The notes beneath the pieces are model-generated. The model was not told the origin of the DNA. It did no database searches and saw only the letters and a program-made list of their open reading frames with translations. From Phytopseudomonas punonensis (lineage in GTDB: Bacteria > Pseudomonadota > Gammaproteobacteria > Pseudomonadales > Pseudomonadaceae): a stretch of 64,000 bases of DNA. The position numbers were made by a program, and so were the translations under genes. Shown in pieces: positions 25,153 to 34,663 of the stretch (positions are counted from its first letter, which is position 1; every line of letters starts with the position of its first letter). Location: the NCBI RefSeq assembly GCF_900142655.1, contig NZ_FRBQ01000007.1, forward strand, positions 124,001 to 188,000, written 5' to 3'.

Positions 25153-25180
25153 GGATAAATAGTTGCCTGATCAGCGGCGT

Positions 25181-25552
25181 TCAGCCACCGGATTTCTTGG
25201 CCTTGAAGCCACGTTTGAGCAGCTCGGCGAGCAGCAGTTCGACGTGATCGCCCTGAATCTCGATGACGCCATCCTTGAGCGAGCCGCCGCAGCCGCAGCG
25301 CTTCTTGAGCACCGAGGCCAGCTCCTTGAGCGGCTCTTCGGCTAGCGGCACGCCGCTGATGGTGGTCACCGTCTTGCCGCCACGGCCCTTAGTCTCGCGG
25401 CGCACCCGGGCAATGCCATCGCCCTCGGGAATCACCGCGCGCGAACAGGTGCAGGCATCCACCGGCTGCGAGCAGTCCGGGCAATGCCGACCCGCGTCCG
25501 TGGAAAACACCAGGCCACCGAGGCCGGCGAATGAAGAGGCTTTCTTGGCCAC
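25181..25552 (-). CDS. yciH: SUI1/YciH family translation factor
   Basis: 123 residues from GTG 25552. The C-terminal SUI1/eIF1 fold (about 55-120) shows RRETKGRGGKTVTTISGVPL, LKKRCGCGGSLKDGVIEIQG and DHVELLLAELLKRGFKAKKSG. The N-terminus carries a CPDCSQPVDACTC cluster that could bind zinc. Bacterial YciH is reported to influence start-site fidelity of a subset of mRNAs. It lies downstream of the Nudix gene on the same strand and before speA. Confidence 0.9.
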   Translation of the reverse strand: MAKKASSFAGLGGLVFSTDAGRHCPDCSQPVDACTCSRAVIPEGDGIARVRRETKGRGGKTVTTISGVPLAEEPLKELASVLKKRCGCGGSLKDGVIEIQGDHVELLLAELLKRGFKAKKSGG

Positions 25553-25660
25553 CGCGTTTTTCCTCAGTGAATTGGCGAAGCGGCGCAGTGTAACGACAAA
25601 GGCCGGCGATGCTAAGAAGCGAAATGCGCCAACCCCAGATGGATTGGCGACTACGCGCTA

Positions 25661-26194
25661 CTAGTGATTGGCGAGGTAGTGCTGCAAGGCCACCAGCGAG
25701 TCGGGGCAGTAAGGTTTGCATTGAGTATCGCGCTGCGCGGCCTCCACCGTCATGAAGCGCGCTTCGAGCACTTCTTCGGGTTGCAGGATCAGCGGCGCAT
25801 CGGACACCGTCGAAAACACCGCGCACCAGATGCGATTCTCCGGCTGATCGAAAAAGAACCGACCGTGGTCACGCAGCACAACATCACGGATGCCCAGTTC
25901 TTCGGCCAGCTCGCGCTCGGCCGACTGCGCGTACTCTTCGCCCGCCACCACCATGCCGCCCGCGGCGATATCCCAATAACCGGGATACACCGCCTTGCTC
26001 AGGGTGCGCCGATGCACGCACAGCTCACCGGCAGAATTGAACAGCAGGATAAAGGTGCCGCGGCCGATCAGGCCGTGGCTGCGCAGCTCGGCGCGAGGCA
26101 GTGCACCAAGCAGATTGTCGTGTTCGTCGACCCAGGCGATGGGCTCGGCATCCGAGGCAGCGCGGTGCGCCACCTCGGTTTCAGCGATAGCCAC
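25661..26194 (-). CDS. Nudix hydrolase, YfcD type
   Basis: 177 residues from GTG 26194. The Nudix box is in AAGGMVVAGEEYAQSAERELAEELGI, where the GX5EX7REUXEEXGU spacing is kept with E and REL-EE intact, so it should be an active pyrophosphohydrolase. The N-terminal IAWVDEHDNLLGALPRAELR and GTFILLFNSAGELCVHRRT fit the YfcD/isopentenyl-diphosphate-isomerase-like subgroup. It begins three bases after the DUF2333 stop, so the two are co-transcribed. Substrate unknown. Confidence 0.88.
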   Translation of the reverse strand: MAIAETEVAHRAASDAEPIAWVDEHDNLLGALPRAELRSHGLIGRGTFILLFNSAGELCVHRRTLSKAVYPGYWDIAAGGMVVAGEEYAQSAERELAEELGIRDVVLRDHGRFFFDQPENRIWCAVFSTVSDAPLILQPEEVLEARFMTVEAAQRDTQCKPYCPDSLVALQHYLANH

Positions 26195-26197
26195 GGG

Positions 26198-27265
26198 TCA
26201 GCCCTGGGAGAGCAGCTGACGCAGATCGATCACCGCGGCGTTGGCGCGCGAGATGTAGTTGGCCATGACCAGCGAGTGGTTGGCGAGGATGCCGTAGCCA
26301 CTGCCGTTGAGCACCATCGGGCTCCACAGCGTAGCCTGGGCGGCCTCCAGCTCACGGATGATCTGCCGCACGCTGACGGTGGCGTTCTTCTTGGCCAGCA
26401 CGTCGGCGAAGTCGATCTCAATGGCGCGCAGCAGGTGCGACAACGCCCAGGCCTGGCCACGGGCCTCGTAGAACACGTTGTCGATCTGCAGCCATGGGGT
26501 TTCGTAGGTGCGCTCGGTCACTTCCGGCACCTGGCCTTGAGCCAGCTCGGTGTTCTCGTTCACGTCGCTGTTAAGGCGCACCTGCCCGACGCTGGCGGAC
26601 AGGCGCTGGGACAGCGAACCGAGGCGTGTAGCGACATCGCCAAACCAATTGTTCAGGTTGTCGGCACGGGTATAGAAGCGCGCACCGCTCTGGCCTGGCT
26701 CGGACAGACGAGCGAGGTAGCGGTCGAGCGAGTCGATACCTTCGCGGTACTTGGACTCGGTCGACGGCAGCGCCCAGCTACGATTGTCGAAGTTGAAGTT
26801 CGGCTCGGCGCGAGCCAGATCGCCATCCTCAGTGGATTGCGACTGCGAACGGGCGAAGTCCTTGCGCAACGCGCGGGAGAAATCACGCACCTGCACCACC
26901 ACGCCATATTCCCAGCTCGGCATGTTGTCGAGCCACAAGCCTGGCGGCGCCAGGTCATTGGCCAGGTAGCCGCCCGGCTTGTCGAGCAGTGTCTCGGCGA
27001 CCTGCTTGAGGGTTTCCACGCTGGTATAGCCGGTCACCACCTGGCGATTGGCACTATCGGCTGCAGCCTGCACGCGCTGCTGCACCGGGAACAGATCCGG
27101 CTCCTGGCTCCAGTACCAGCCGACGACCAGCGCCACCAGCAGATAGATACCCAGCAGGCTGGCGATGACACGACCGAGGCCGCCGCCAAGGCGACGGCGA
27201 GATCCGGTGCTGGCACCGTCATCGGCATGAGCAGTGCCGGTGGTGCGGTTCTTCCAATCGAGCAT
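26198..27265 (-). CDS. DUF2333 family membrane-anchored protein
   Basis: 355 residues from ATG 27265, with AAAGGA upstream. A short Ser/Arg-rich cytoplasmic tail is followed by one membrane segment (about 33-52, IASLLGIYLLVALVVGWYW), then a large mostly helical soluble domain with VTGYTSVETLKQVAETLLDK, LDNMPSWEYGVVVQVRDFSR and SRANAAVIDLRQLLSQG. No catalytic motif is evident. This matches the uncharacterised DUF2333 family, which in Pseudomonas lies beside gcbA. Function unknown. Confidence 0.8.
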   Translation of the reverse strand: MLDWKNRTTGTAHADDGASTGSRRRLGGGLGRVIASLLGIYLLVALVVGWYWSQEPDLFPVQQRVQAAADSANRQVVTGYTSVETLKQVAETLLDKPGGYLANDLAPPGLWLDNMPSWEYGVVVQVRDFSRALRKDFARSQSQSTEDGDLARAEPNFNFDNRSWALPSTESKYREGIDSLDRYLARLSEPGQSGARFYTRADNLNNWFGDVATRLGSLSQRLSASVGQVRLNSDVNENTELAQGQVPEVTERTYETPWLQIDNVFYEARGQAWALSHLLRAIEIDFADVLAKKNATVSVRQIIRELEAAQATLWSPMVLNGSGYGILANHSLVMANYISRANAAVIDLRQLLSQG

Positions 27266-27584
27266 GGCGATTATCCTTTGATCAACGACGTACAGGGCTT
27301 CGACCGCGGGGCCTTGGCAGGGTTGCGCTAATACTTGCTCCGCCTGGCCTCCATGGAGACTACGCTGCAACTATAAGGGAAGGCTGCCCCGCTGCGCAGC
27401 GCAGCAAGCTGTTCACGACGTAACAGGCCGCAATCATGCTCGCAGCGCGGTGCCTGCAGCTACCATTGGCCAGGGTGCGAGACGACTCACAACATTGACG
27501 CCAAGGGAATGGCAAAATAACCGCCCAGTGATAGCATGAGGCCATCACACGGCAGGCTACGACCCCCATGCAGACTGAAAGGCC
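27266..27584. other. Divergent promoter region, DUF2333 / gcbA
   Basis: About 320 bases with no gene. TTGACG at 27495-27500 could be a -35 for gcbA, but the matching -10 (TAACCG, or AATAAC at shorter spacing) is poor. No long inverted repeat was seen. Confidence 0.5.
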
Positions 27585-29198
27585 ATGAGCGAGCAAGAAG
27601 ATCCCAGCCGTGATCGGCTCAAACAGCATTTTGCCCAGCGCGTAATTCACCAGGCTCGCCAGGTACTCGAGGTCTGGCAGCGCCTGCAGCGCGGAGAGTG
27701 GAACGAAACCGGCATGCAGGAGCTGCAGGAGGCCGCGCAGCTCCTGCAGCGTTACGCCGAGCGCTTCGAGCAGGTCGAACACCGCGAGCTGGGCAAGCGC
27801 ATCGTCGCCTGCCTGAACGTCGTCAATGCCAACCGCGGGCGCCTCAACAGCGAGGTGATCAGCGAGCTCAACCAGTTGATGCAACGCCTCTCGCGCACCG
27901 GCCTGCGCCACGGCGACCGCTTCGAACAAACCACCCTGCCGCCGCTGCGTAAGCCGGTGTACCTGGCCCTGCAGCATCTGGAGCGCGCCGAGCGCCTGGC
28001 GCAGCAGCTCGACTTCTTCGGCATGAATGCCAAGCCACTGGATACCGCCAACGCCTTTCGCGCCGCGATGCTCGAACGCCACCCGGCGGCCATCGTCATG
28101 GAAATCGACTTCGCTGGCACCGGCAATGGCCTGCAGCTCGCCCAGGCAGTGCAGGAAGGCCTGCAGGAAAAGATCCCGGTGCTGTTCTACAGCCACGAAG
28201 AAACCGATACACCGACGCGCCTAGCGGCAGTGCGTGCTGGTGGCCGCGAGTTCTTCACCGGCTCGATGGACGCCTCCAGCCTGCTGGAGCGCATCGAAGT
28301 ACTGACCCACGTGGCCCAGTACGAGCCCTACCGCGTGCTGATCGTCGACGACTCCCGCGCCCAGGCCACGCACACCGAGCGCGTGCTCAACAGTGCCGGC
28401 ATCGTCACCCGCACCCTGACCGAGCCGATCCAGGCGATGGACGAGCTGGCCGAATTCCAGCCGGACCTGATCATCCTCGACATGTATATGCCGGCCTGTA
28501 ACGGCACCGAACTGGCCCAGGTAATCCGCCACAACGACCGTTACGTCAGCGTGCCGATCATCTACTTGTCCGCCGAGGACGATCTCGACAAACAGCTCGA
28601 TGCGATGAGCGAAGGCGGCGACGACTTCCTCACCAAACCGATCAAGCCGCGCCACCTGATCGCCACCGTGCGCAACCGCGCTGACCGCGCACGCAGCCTG
28701 AAAGCGCGCATGGTGCGCGACAGCCTCACCGGGCTGTTCAACCACACCCACACCCTGCAACTGCTCGAAGACGCACGCTTTCGCGCACAGCGCGACGAGC
28801 AGCCGCTGAGCTTCGCGATGATCGATATCGATTTCTTCAAGAAGGTCAACGACAACTACGGCCACCCCATGGGTGACCGGGTGATCAAGAGCCTGGCGCT
28901 ATTCCTCAAGCAACGCCTGCGCAAGAGCGACAGCATCGGCCGCTATGGCGGTGAGGAATTCGCCGTGGTGATGCCCAACACTGATGCCCGCACAGCAGCC
29001 AAAGTGCTGGACGAAGTGCGTGCGCGCTTCGCCGAAATCCACTACCCCGCCCACCCGCACGACCTCAGCTGTACCTTCAGCTGCGGTATCGCCGAGGTCG
29101 TCGACGACCTGGACAGCAAGCACCTGTCGCAGCGCGCGGATGAAGCGCTGTACCGCGCCAAGAATGGCGGCCGTAACCGTGTCGAGGTCTATGGCTGA
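27585..29198 (+). CDS. gcbA: Diguanylate cyclase with tandem receiver domains, GcbA
   Basis: 537 residues. A helical N-terminus (1-125, HPt-like in look) is followed by a degenerate receiver (about 130-245), a canonical receiver (about 250-365) and a GGDEF domain (about 375-537). Receiver 2 has the acidic pair in VLIVDDS, phosphoacceptor D299 in LIILDMYMP, and the Lys in DFLTKPI. Receiver 1 lacks the N-terminal acidic pair and the final Lys (EFFTGSM). The cyclase signature is GGEEF (455-459) with an RxxD inhibitory site (RKSD, 446-449), so it should make c-di-GMP and feel product inhibition. Architecture and neighbours match P. aeruginosa/P. fluorescens GcbA, which promotes attachment and affects dispersal. 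Confidence 0.93.
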   Translation: MSEQEDPSRDRLKQHFAQRVIHQARQVLEVWQRLQRGEWNETGMQELQEAAQLLQRYAERFEQVEHRELGKRIVACLNVVNANRGRLNSEVISELNQLMQRLSRTGLRHGDRFEQTTLPPLRKPVYLALQHLERAERLAQQLDFFGMNAKPLDTANAFRAAMLERHPAAIVMEIDFAGTGNGLQLAQAVQEGLQEKIPVLFYSHEETDTPTRLAAVRAGGREFFTGSMDASSLLERIEVLTHVAQYEPYRVLIVDDSRAQATHTERVLNSAGIVTRTLTEPIQAMDELAEFQPDLIILDMYMPACNGTELAQVIRHNDRYVSVPIIYLSAEDDLDKQLDAMSEGGDDFLTKPIKPRHLIATVRNRADRARSLKARMVRDSLTGLFNHTHTLQLLEDARFRAQRDEQPLSFAMIDIDFFKKVNDNYGHPMGDRVIKSLALFLKQRLRKSDSIGRYGGEEFAVVMPNTDARTAAKVLDEVRARFAEIHYPAHPHDLSCTFSCGIAEVVDDLDSKHLSQRADEALYRAKNGGRNRVEVYG

Positions 29199-29359
29199 AA
29201 GATTCACACTGGCGCCAGCGACCGCATGTCGGTTGTCTGGCGTCAGTAACGCGGCACAGCCATTCGCGTAACAACGCTGTCACAAAGGCGCAATACCGTA
29301 CCGACAACGCCGCACTGCATGGCGCAGTGCCAGCACCGCTCGGACATCGACTCAGCATC

Positions 29360-31324
29360 ATGCGCCTCAAATCCCTTACCAATCTCAACACCCTCCTGCT
29401 GGTCGGCATCGGCATCGCGCTGGCCTGCACCTTGTGGTGGTCGCAGCGGGCATTGGAACGCCCCTATGTGCTGATGGAGCAGTACCTGGAACTCTCTCAA
29501 CAATTTCAACGTGAAGCGGCAGGCAATATTCTCGGCTACCTAGAAAGCGGCGATGCGCTGCGCCACAGCGCCGCGATCCAGAACCTGGAAGCGCTACAGG
29601 CAAAGGTCGATGAACTGCCAGGCAACCTCGCCGGTGATCTAGGAGGCAGCCTGGGCGAGTTGCAGGCGTTCGCTGCCGAGCAACTGCTGGCCGCCGGCAA
29701 GCTGTCTGGCGACCCGCAGGGGCTGTTGATCCAGGCAGAACGGGAAATCGCCGATGCTTTATCAGGGCTCTCCCGCTATACCGATGAGGGTCAGGCAGAT
29801 GCCGCCAGCGCTTACCGTGGCCCGTTATTCGAGGCATCTCAGCACCTGACGCGTCTGGCGCTGGCACGCGCCAAACTGGTCAGCAGCGGGCGCAGCGAAC
29901 TGGCATTGGACGTGGAGCGCGAGATGCAGGCGCTGCAAGCCCAGGCCAAAGCAATCAATGATCTGCCATTGCTCGGCGTCGCGGACCAGGCGACTTCCGG
30001 CGGCGATGCCTTTGCGTCATTGATGGGCCTGGACAGCGACAGTCAGCAGAACGACACGCAAGATCGCGGCATTATCCTGAAGCGTGAATTCGATAGTTTG
30101 CTGAGCCGCTACCCCGCGGAACTGGCGCGCACCCGTACACTGATCGAACAGCGTACACAGCTGGCATCCACCACCCGCACGCGGCTTGATGCGGTGCAGC
30201 AATCCTTCACGGCTCTGGAGCCTAAGGTACGCGCCGAACATGGTCGTATTCAGGGCGAAGTGCGCCTTATCCTCGGCATCATGGTCGGGTTGATTCTGCT
30301 TATCGCGCTGCTCATCGACACCCTGCAGCGCCGTCTCAGCCGCCTGCTGGAACGCCTGGTGCCGGCGCTTTCAGCCTGGGCCGCTGGCGATTTCAGCCGC
30401 GAAGTCCGCCTGGACACCAACACGCGCGAACTGCGCGACATCGAGGAGTCGCTCAATCGCCTGCGTCGCTATTTGGTCGAGCTGGTTGGCACCATTCACC
30501 AGCACGCCGCCCAGGTGTCGGCATCCAGCCATACCTTGGCCGACCTGAGCAGCGGTCTGCACGACGGCGCCGAACGTCAGGCCAGCGACACGGCGCAGAT
30601 CCGTGATGCACTGGGCGAGCTGGAGGCGACCATCTTGCAAGTGGCCGACGACGCCAGCCAGACAGCCAACGCCGGCCGCGATGCCGACCGCGCTCTCACT
30701 CAAGGTCAGCAGGTGATCGGCGGTAGCCTGAAAGGCCTGCACGCGCTGGTCGAGGAAGTGCAAGGCAACGCCCAGGCCATCGAGCACCTGGCCACCGAAA
30801 CCGCCACCATCGGCAGCGTGCTGACGGTGATTCGCAGCATTGCCGAGCAGACCAATCTGCTGGCACTCAACGCCGCCATCGAGGCCGCTCGCGCCGGTGA
30901 AGCAGGCCGAGGTTTTGCCGTGGTGGCGGACGAAGTGCGTTCACTGTCGCTGCGTACCAGCTCGGCCACCGCAGAGATTCAGCAAGTGATCAGCCGCCTG
31001 CAGCAGGCAGCCAACGACTCGGTGCAGGCCATGCGCAGCCAGGTCGAACATGCCGAAGCGACCGCCGAACAGGCGCGCACCGCCGACGGGGCACTGGACG
31101 AGATCGTCGGCGCCATCGGCACTATCGCTAGCATGGCCGCGCGAATCGCCGAGGCCACGGCTTATCAGGGCAGCGCGGTCAGCGAGATCCGCGATCACAG
31201 CGAACGCATCCACCAGTTGGGTGGCGACAACCTGCAGCGCATCGGCCATGGCCGTGCGCAGAGCGTAGAACTGCAGGCACTCAGCGGGCAGCTCGATCAG
31301 GCGGTGCAGGCGTTTCGGGTGTAG
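29360..31324 (+). CDS. ctpL: Methyl-accepting chemotaxis protein, CtpL-like
   Basis: 654 residues from ATG 29360. Membrane segment 1 (about 9-27, LNTLLLVGIGIALACTLWW), a large periplasmic helical sensor of about 270 residues, membrane segment 2 (about 298-320, LILGIMVGLILLIALLIDTL), a HAMP-type linker and a cytoplasmic signalling domain. The hairpin tip EQTNLLALNAAIEAARAGEA is at about 496-515. In P. aeruginosa the gene in this position (after gcbA, before dsbD) is ctpL, a receptor for low-phosphate and other chemotaxis. The symbol rests on that synteny and on overall form. The sensor domain cannot be checked here. Confidence 0.8.
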   Translation: MRLKSLTNLNTLLLVGIGIALACTLWWSQRALERPYVLMEQYLELSQQFQREAAGNILGYLESGDALRHSAAIQNLEALQAKVDELPGNLAGDLGGSLGELQAFAAEQLLAAGKLSGDPQGLLIQAEREIADALSGLSRYTDEGQADAASAYRGPLFEASQHLTRLALARAKLVSSGRSELALDVEREMQALQAQAKAINDLPLLGVADQATSGGDAFASLMGLDSDSQQNDTQDRGIILKREFDSLLSRYPAELARTRTLIEQRTQLASTTRTRLDAVQQSFTALEPKVRAEHGRIQGEVRLILGIMVGLILLIALLIDTLQRRLSRLLERLVPALSAWAAGDFSREVRLDTNTRELRDIEESLNRLRRYLVELVGTIHQHAAQVSASSHTLADLSSGLHDGAERQASDTAQIRDALGELEATILQVADDASQTANAGRDADRALTQGQQVIGGSLKGLHALVEEVQGNAQAIEHLATETATIGSVLTVIRSIAEQTNLLALNAAIEAARAGEAGRGFAVVADEVRSLSLRTSSATAEIQQVISRLQQAANDSVQAMRSQVEHAEATAEQARTADGALDEIVGAIGTIASMAARIAEATAYQGSAVSEIRDHSERIHQLGGDNLQRIGHGRAQSVELQALSGQLDQAVQAFRV

Positions 31325-31349
31325 GCGCGACAGAGAAATGGCCGCCCTT

Positions 31350-31455
31350 CGTAGGATGGGTCGGGCCGCGTAGGTACCACCCCATCAATAAGCGGTTTCG
31401 ATGGGTTTCACCCATCCTACGCCTCATCCCGTAGCCCGTAGCCCGTAGGATGGGT
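31350..31455. repeat. Dispersed repeat with CGTAGGATGGGT arms, three copies
   Basis: CGTAGGATGGGT occurs at 31350-31361 and 31444-31455, and its inverse ACCCATCCTACG at 31410-31421. GTAGCCC is repeated in tandem at 31431-31444. The left part holds GGGTCGGGCCGCGTAGGT, shared with the element at 20783-20872. Confidence 0.7.
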
Positions 31456-31528
31456 GCTAACCCATCAAAAGCGTCCTTAATCCAATGTGGGGAGCAGGTG
31501 GGATGCGCAGTCCATGCCCGCTGAGTCA

Positions 31529-31600
31529 CGGGCATGGCCCGTTCCCACAAGGTTATGCCGCGAGGCCGCGCGGTTGTGGGAGCGCGCCATGCGCGCGAAT
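31529..31600. repeat. Pair of inverted REP-like units
   Basis: CGGGCATGGCCCG followed by TTCCCACAA (31529-31550) faces TTGTGGGAGCGCGCCATGCGCGC (from 31574). The CCCACAA/TTGTGGG arms and the following hairpins are inverted relative to each other, as in paired REP units. The first unit recurs at 20901. Confidence 0.6.
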
Positions 31601-31755
31601 CGCAGCACCTGCGCATGACGCGATGAAGGCAGCCACCTACGCGGCCTTGTGTCGCAGCAACCGCTCCGGAGGCGCGCACCATCCGCCAGGCGCAACCACC
31701 ACTTACAGCGCGCCTCATGGCATGGTTCGCTGGCTCAGCTATCATGGCGCGATAG

Positions 31756-33552
31756 ATGCCCCACGAGATGCCCATGCCACGTTTCCTTTGCCTGCTGCTG
31801 ATGCTCGTCGTTCTGCCTGCCAGCGCGGGCGTTTTCGACAGTCGCCCGAACGCCGCGCCGCTCGGCCAAGCGTTGAATAACAGCACGGATTTCCTGCCGG
31901 TGCGCGAGGCCTTCAAGCTCAGCCTGGTCAGCAGCTCGCCGACCTCGGCAACGGTGCGCTTCGTCGCGGCCGAGGGCTATTACCTGTACCGCCACCAGTT
32001 CAAGTTCAAGGTCGAACCCGGCGAACTGGCCGGCAAGCCGGTCGACGTGCCGGAAGGGCTGCACAAGAACGATCAGTACTTTGGCGACGTGCAGGTGTTC
32101 TACGAAGTGCTGGACGTCGAAGTGCCGCTGAACAACCCGGATAACAAGCCGCTCAACCTCGCCGTCACCTACCAGGGCTGCGCTGACAAGGGCCTGTGCT
32201 ATCCGCCGGAAACCGAGATGCTGGGCATCAACGGCGGTGTTGCCGCCCAGGCTGAAAGCGCCACCACTCCCGTCACCGGAAAAACCACCTGGAGCTGGAC
32301 CGACCTGGCACTGATGTTCGCCGCCGGCCTGACCCTGACTTTCACGCCTTGCGTGCTGCCGATGCTGCCGATCCTCTCCGGCGTGGTGCTGCGAGGCCGG
32401 CCGAGCAAAGGTCGCGGCTTGGTGCTGTCGCTGGCCTACGTGCTGCCGATGGCCGCCTGCTACGCAGCGCTTGGCGCTCTGATGGGCCTGTTCGGCGCCA
32501 AGCTCAACCTGCAGGCGATGCTGCAGTCGCCGTGGATTCTGGTGCCGTTCGCCCTGTTCTTCGCGCTGTTCGCGGTGGCCATGTTTGGCGTCTTCGAGTT
32601 GCGCCTGCCGGCCTTCGTGCGTGAGCGCCTGGATCGCAAGGCGGCGCAAACCCAGGGCGGTACCATCGCCGGCGCTGCGACTCTGGGCGTGCTGTCCAGC
32701 CTGATCGTCTCGCCTTGCATCACTGCGCCCTTCACTGCGCTGCTTCTATATATCAGCAGCACTGGCGATGCCGCCGGCGGCGCCCTGCAGCTGTTCGCGC
32801 TGGGGCTGGGCATGGGCACACCGCTGGTGATTTTCGCAGCTGGCGGTGGTGCACTGCTGCCCAAGTCCGGCACCTGGATGGTCGCCGTACGCAACGCCTT
32901 TGGCGTGATGCTGCTCGGGGTCTCGGTGTGGCTGCTTGAGCGCGTGCTGCCAGGCGAACTGTCCCTGGCGCTGTGGGGGCTGCTGGCCGCGGGCGTTGCG
33001 CTGTTTCTCGGCGCCCTGGAGTTCACCCCGAAAAACGCCTGGGGCAAACTCGCGCAACTGGTTGGTTTGGCGTTGCTGGTTTACGCACTCGCCGCGTGGA
33101 CAGGCGCTCTGCAAGGCCGTGACGACCCGCTGCGCCCGCTCGGCAGCGGCTTCACTGCTGGCCAGGCGAACACCGCGAGCGCTGGTAGCTGGCAAACCGT
33201 CAGCACCCCCGCCGACCTGGACGCCGCCCTGGCGCAAGCCAAGAGCAGCGGCCAACCGCTGTTGCTCGACTGGTACGCCGACTGGTGCATCAGCTGCAAG
33301 AAAATCGAACGCGAAGTGTTCAACTCCACCCAGATCGGCCCACAACTGAGCGACTACCACTTGGTGCGCTTCGATATGACCGACAGCACCGCCGCGCAAC
33401 GCGCCGTGCTTGATCGCTATAAGTTGTTCGGCCCGCCTGCGATTCAGCTGTTCGACGCCAACGGTAAGGAAATGCACGATCTGCGCGTAGTTGGCGAGAT
33501 CGACGCCGAACGCTTTTCCGAACGCCTGAACAAGGCACGAGAACGTTTTTAG
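31756..33552 (+). CDS. dsbD: Thiol:disulfide interchange protein DsbD
   Basis: 598 residues; ATGs at 31756, 31768 and 31774 are all possible starts. Signal peptide (LCLLLMLVVLPASAG), an N-terminal periplasmic domain with the Cys pair C142/C148 in GCADKGLCYPP, eight membrane segments with C199 in LTFTPCVLPMLP and C321 in VSPCITAPFTAL, and a C-terminal thioredoxin domain with C511-I-S-C514 in DWCISCKK. All six catalytic cysteines are present. It carries electrons from cytoplasmic thioredoxin to periplasmic partners (DsbC, cytochrome c maturation). It precedes aroQ on the same strand. Confidence 0.96.
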   Translation: MPHEMPMPRFLCLLLMLVVLPASAGVFDSRPNAAPLGQALNNSTDFLPVREAFKLSLVSSSPTSATVRFVAAEGYYLYRHQFKFKVEPGELAGKPVDVPEGLHKNDQYFGDVQVFYEVLDVEVPLNNPDNKPLNLAVTYQGCADKGLCYPPETEMLGINGGVAAQAESATTPVTGKTTWSWTDLALMFAAGLTLTFTPCVLPMLPILSGVVLRGRPSKGRGLVLSLAYVLPMAACYAALGALMGLFGAKLNLQAMLQSPWILVPFALFFALFAVAMFGVFELRLPAFVRERLDRKAAQTQGGTIAGAATLGVLSSLIVSPCITAPFTALLLYISSTGDAAGGALQLFALGLGMGTPLVIFAAGGGALLPKSGTWMVAVRNAFGVMLLGVSVWLLERVLPGELSLALWGLLAAGVALFLGALEFTPKNAWGKLAQLVGLALLVYALAAWTGALQGRDDPLRPLGSGFTAGQANTASAGSWQTVSTPADLDAALAQAKSSGQPLLLDWYADWCISCKKIEREVFNSTQIGPQLSDYHLVRFDMTDSTAAQRAVLDRYKLFGPPAIQLFDANGKEMHDLRVVGEIDAERFSERLNKARERF

Positions 33553-33672
33553 GCAATTCGGTCACATATCCAGCCAACCCTGCTTGGATCGTGCTGACTA
33601 CTCCCAAAAACTAGACAGTCCTACGACAATTCTGGCAGAGTCCGCGCAGCTAAAAAGAAGGAAGCCCGGATC

Positions 33673-34122
33673 ATGTCGACGCTGCTGGTTTTGCACGGCC
33701 CCAATCTGAACCTGCTCGGCACTCGCGAGCCTGGTACCTATGGCGCCACCACGCTGGAGCAGATCAACCTCGACCTCGAGCAGCGCGCTCGCGAGGCTGG
33801 TCATCATCTGCTGCACCTGCAGAGCAATGCCGAGTACGAATTGATCGAGCGCATTCATGCTGCGCGCGGCGAAGGCGTCGACTTCATCATCATTAACCCG
33901 GCGGCCTTCACCCACACCAGCGTCGCGTTACGTGACGCATTGCTGGCGGTGAGCATCCCATTCATCGAAGTGCACCTGTCCAACGTGCACAAGCGTGAGC
34001 CTTTCCGGCACCACTCCTACTTTTCCGATGTGGCGGTAGGCGTGATCTGCGGTCTCGGTGCTACTGGCTACCGACTGGCTCTCGAAGCATCGCTGGAGCA
34101 ACTGGCGAGCAAAAACACCTGA
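33673..34122 (+). CDS. aroQ: Type II 3-dehydroquinate dehydratase
   Basis: 149 residues from ATG 33673 with AAGGAAG upstream. It dehydrates 3-dehydroquinate in the shikimate pathway. Type II features are LVLHGPNLNLLGTREPGTYG (with the catalytic Tyr and Arg loop), FIIINPAAFTHTSVALRDAL, and EVHLSNVHKREPFRHHSYFS with the catalytic His. Length is normal for the dodecameric enzyme. It stands 68 bases before accB, the usual Pseudomonas order aroQ-accB-accC. Confidence 0.97.
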   Translation: MSTLLVLHGPNLNLLGTREPGTYGATTLEQINLDLEQRAREAGHHLLHLQSNAEYELIERIHAARGEGVDFIIINPAAFTHTSVALRDALLAVSIPFIEVHLSNVHKREPFRHHSYFSDVAVGVICGLGATGYRLALEASLEQLASKNT

Positions 34123-34190
34123 TACCGGCGCCTTTGCACGACGGTTCCGCAAACTTGAACGACCCTGACCAGACTGGGAGTTGAACACCT

Positions 34191-34646
34191 ATGGATATTC
34201 GCAAAGTCAAAAAACTGATCGAGCTGCTGGAAGAGTCCGGCATCGACGAGCTGGAAATCAAAGAGGGCGAAGAGTCCGTACGCATCAGCCGTCATGGCAA
34301 GCAACCGGCCTACGCCCAGCCAGTCTACGCACCGGCTCCTGCTCCGGTCGCTGCAGCCGCCGCACCGGTTGCTGCTGCCGCTGATGCCGCGCCTGCCGCT
34401 GCCAAACTGAACGGCACCGTAGTTCGCTCGCCAATGGTTGGTACCTTCTACCGCGCCGCTTCGCCGACTTCGGGCAACTTCGTTGAAGTGGGCTCGACCG
34501 TGAAGAAAGGCGACATCCTCTGCATCGTCGAAGCGATGAAGATGATGAACCATATCGAGGCCGAAACCAGCGGCACGATCGAATCCATCCTGGGCGAGAA
34601 CGGCCAGCCGGTGGAATACGATCAACCGCTGTTCACCATCGTCTGA
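34191..34646 (+). CDS. accB: Biotin carboxyl carrier protein of acetyl-CoA carboxylase
   Basis: 151 residues. An N-terminal helical part (MDIRKVKKLIELLEESGIDE) is followed by an Ala/Pro-rich mobile linker (about 45-80) and the C-terminal biotinyl domain. The biotinylation site is K117 in VEAMKMMN, and the exposed thumb loop characteristic of AccB (FYRAASPTSGNFVEVGS) is present. It carries CO2 on biotin from AccC to the AccAD transferase for malonyl-CoA synthesis. accC begins 17 bases after its stop. Confidence 0.98.
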   Translation: MDIRKVKKLIELLEESGIDELEIKEGEESVRISRHGKQPAYAQPVYAPAPAPVAAAAAPVAAAADAAPAAAKLNGTVVRSPMVGTFYRAASPTSGNFVEVGSTVKKGDILCIVEAMKMMNHIEAETSGTIESILGENGQPVEYDQPLFTIV

Positions 34647-34663
34647 TGCACGGGGAACCCGTA

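Larger units (their letters stand above)
31325..31755. other. Non-coding region rich in dispersed repeats
   Basis: 430 bases between the chemoreceptor and dsbD without a credible gene. It is made largely of two repeat units (31350-31455 and 31529-31600), then unremarkable sequence leading to dsbD. Its short open frames match nothing. Confidence 0.65.

Noticed and set aside
23464..25158. Forward open frame of 564 codons opposite speA
   Set aside because: Overlaps a certain gene entirely and has low-complexity composition.
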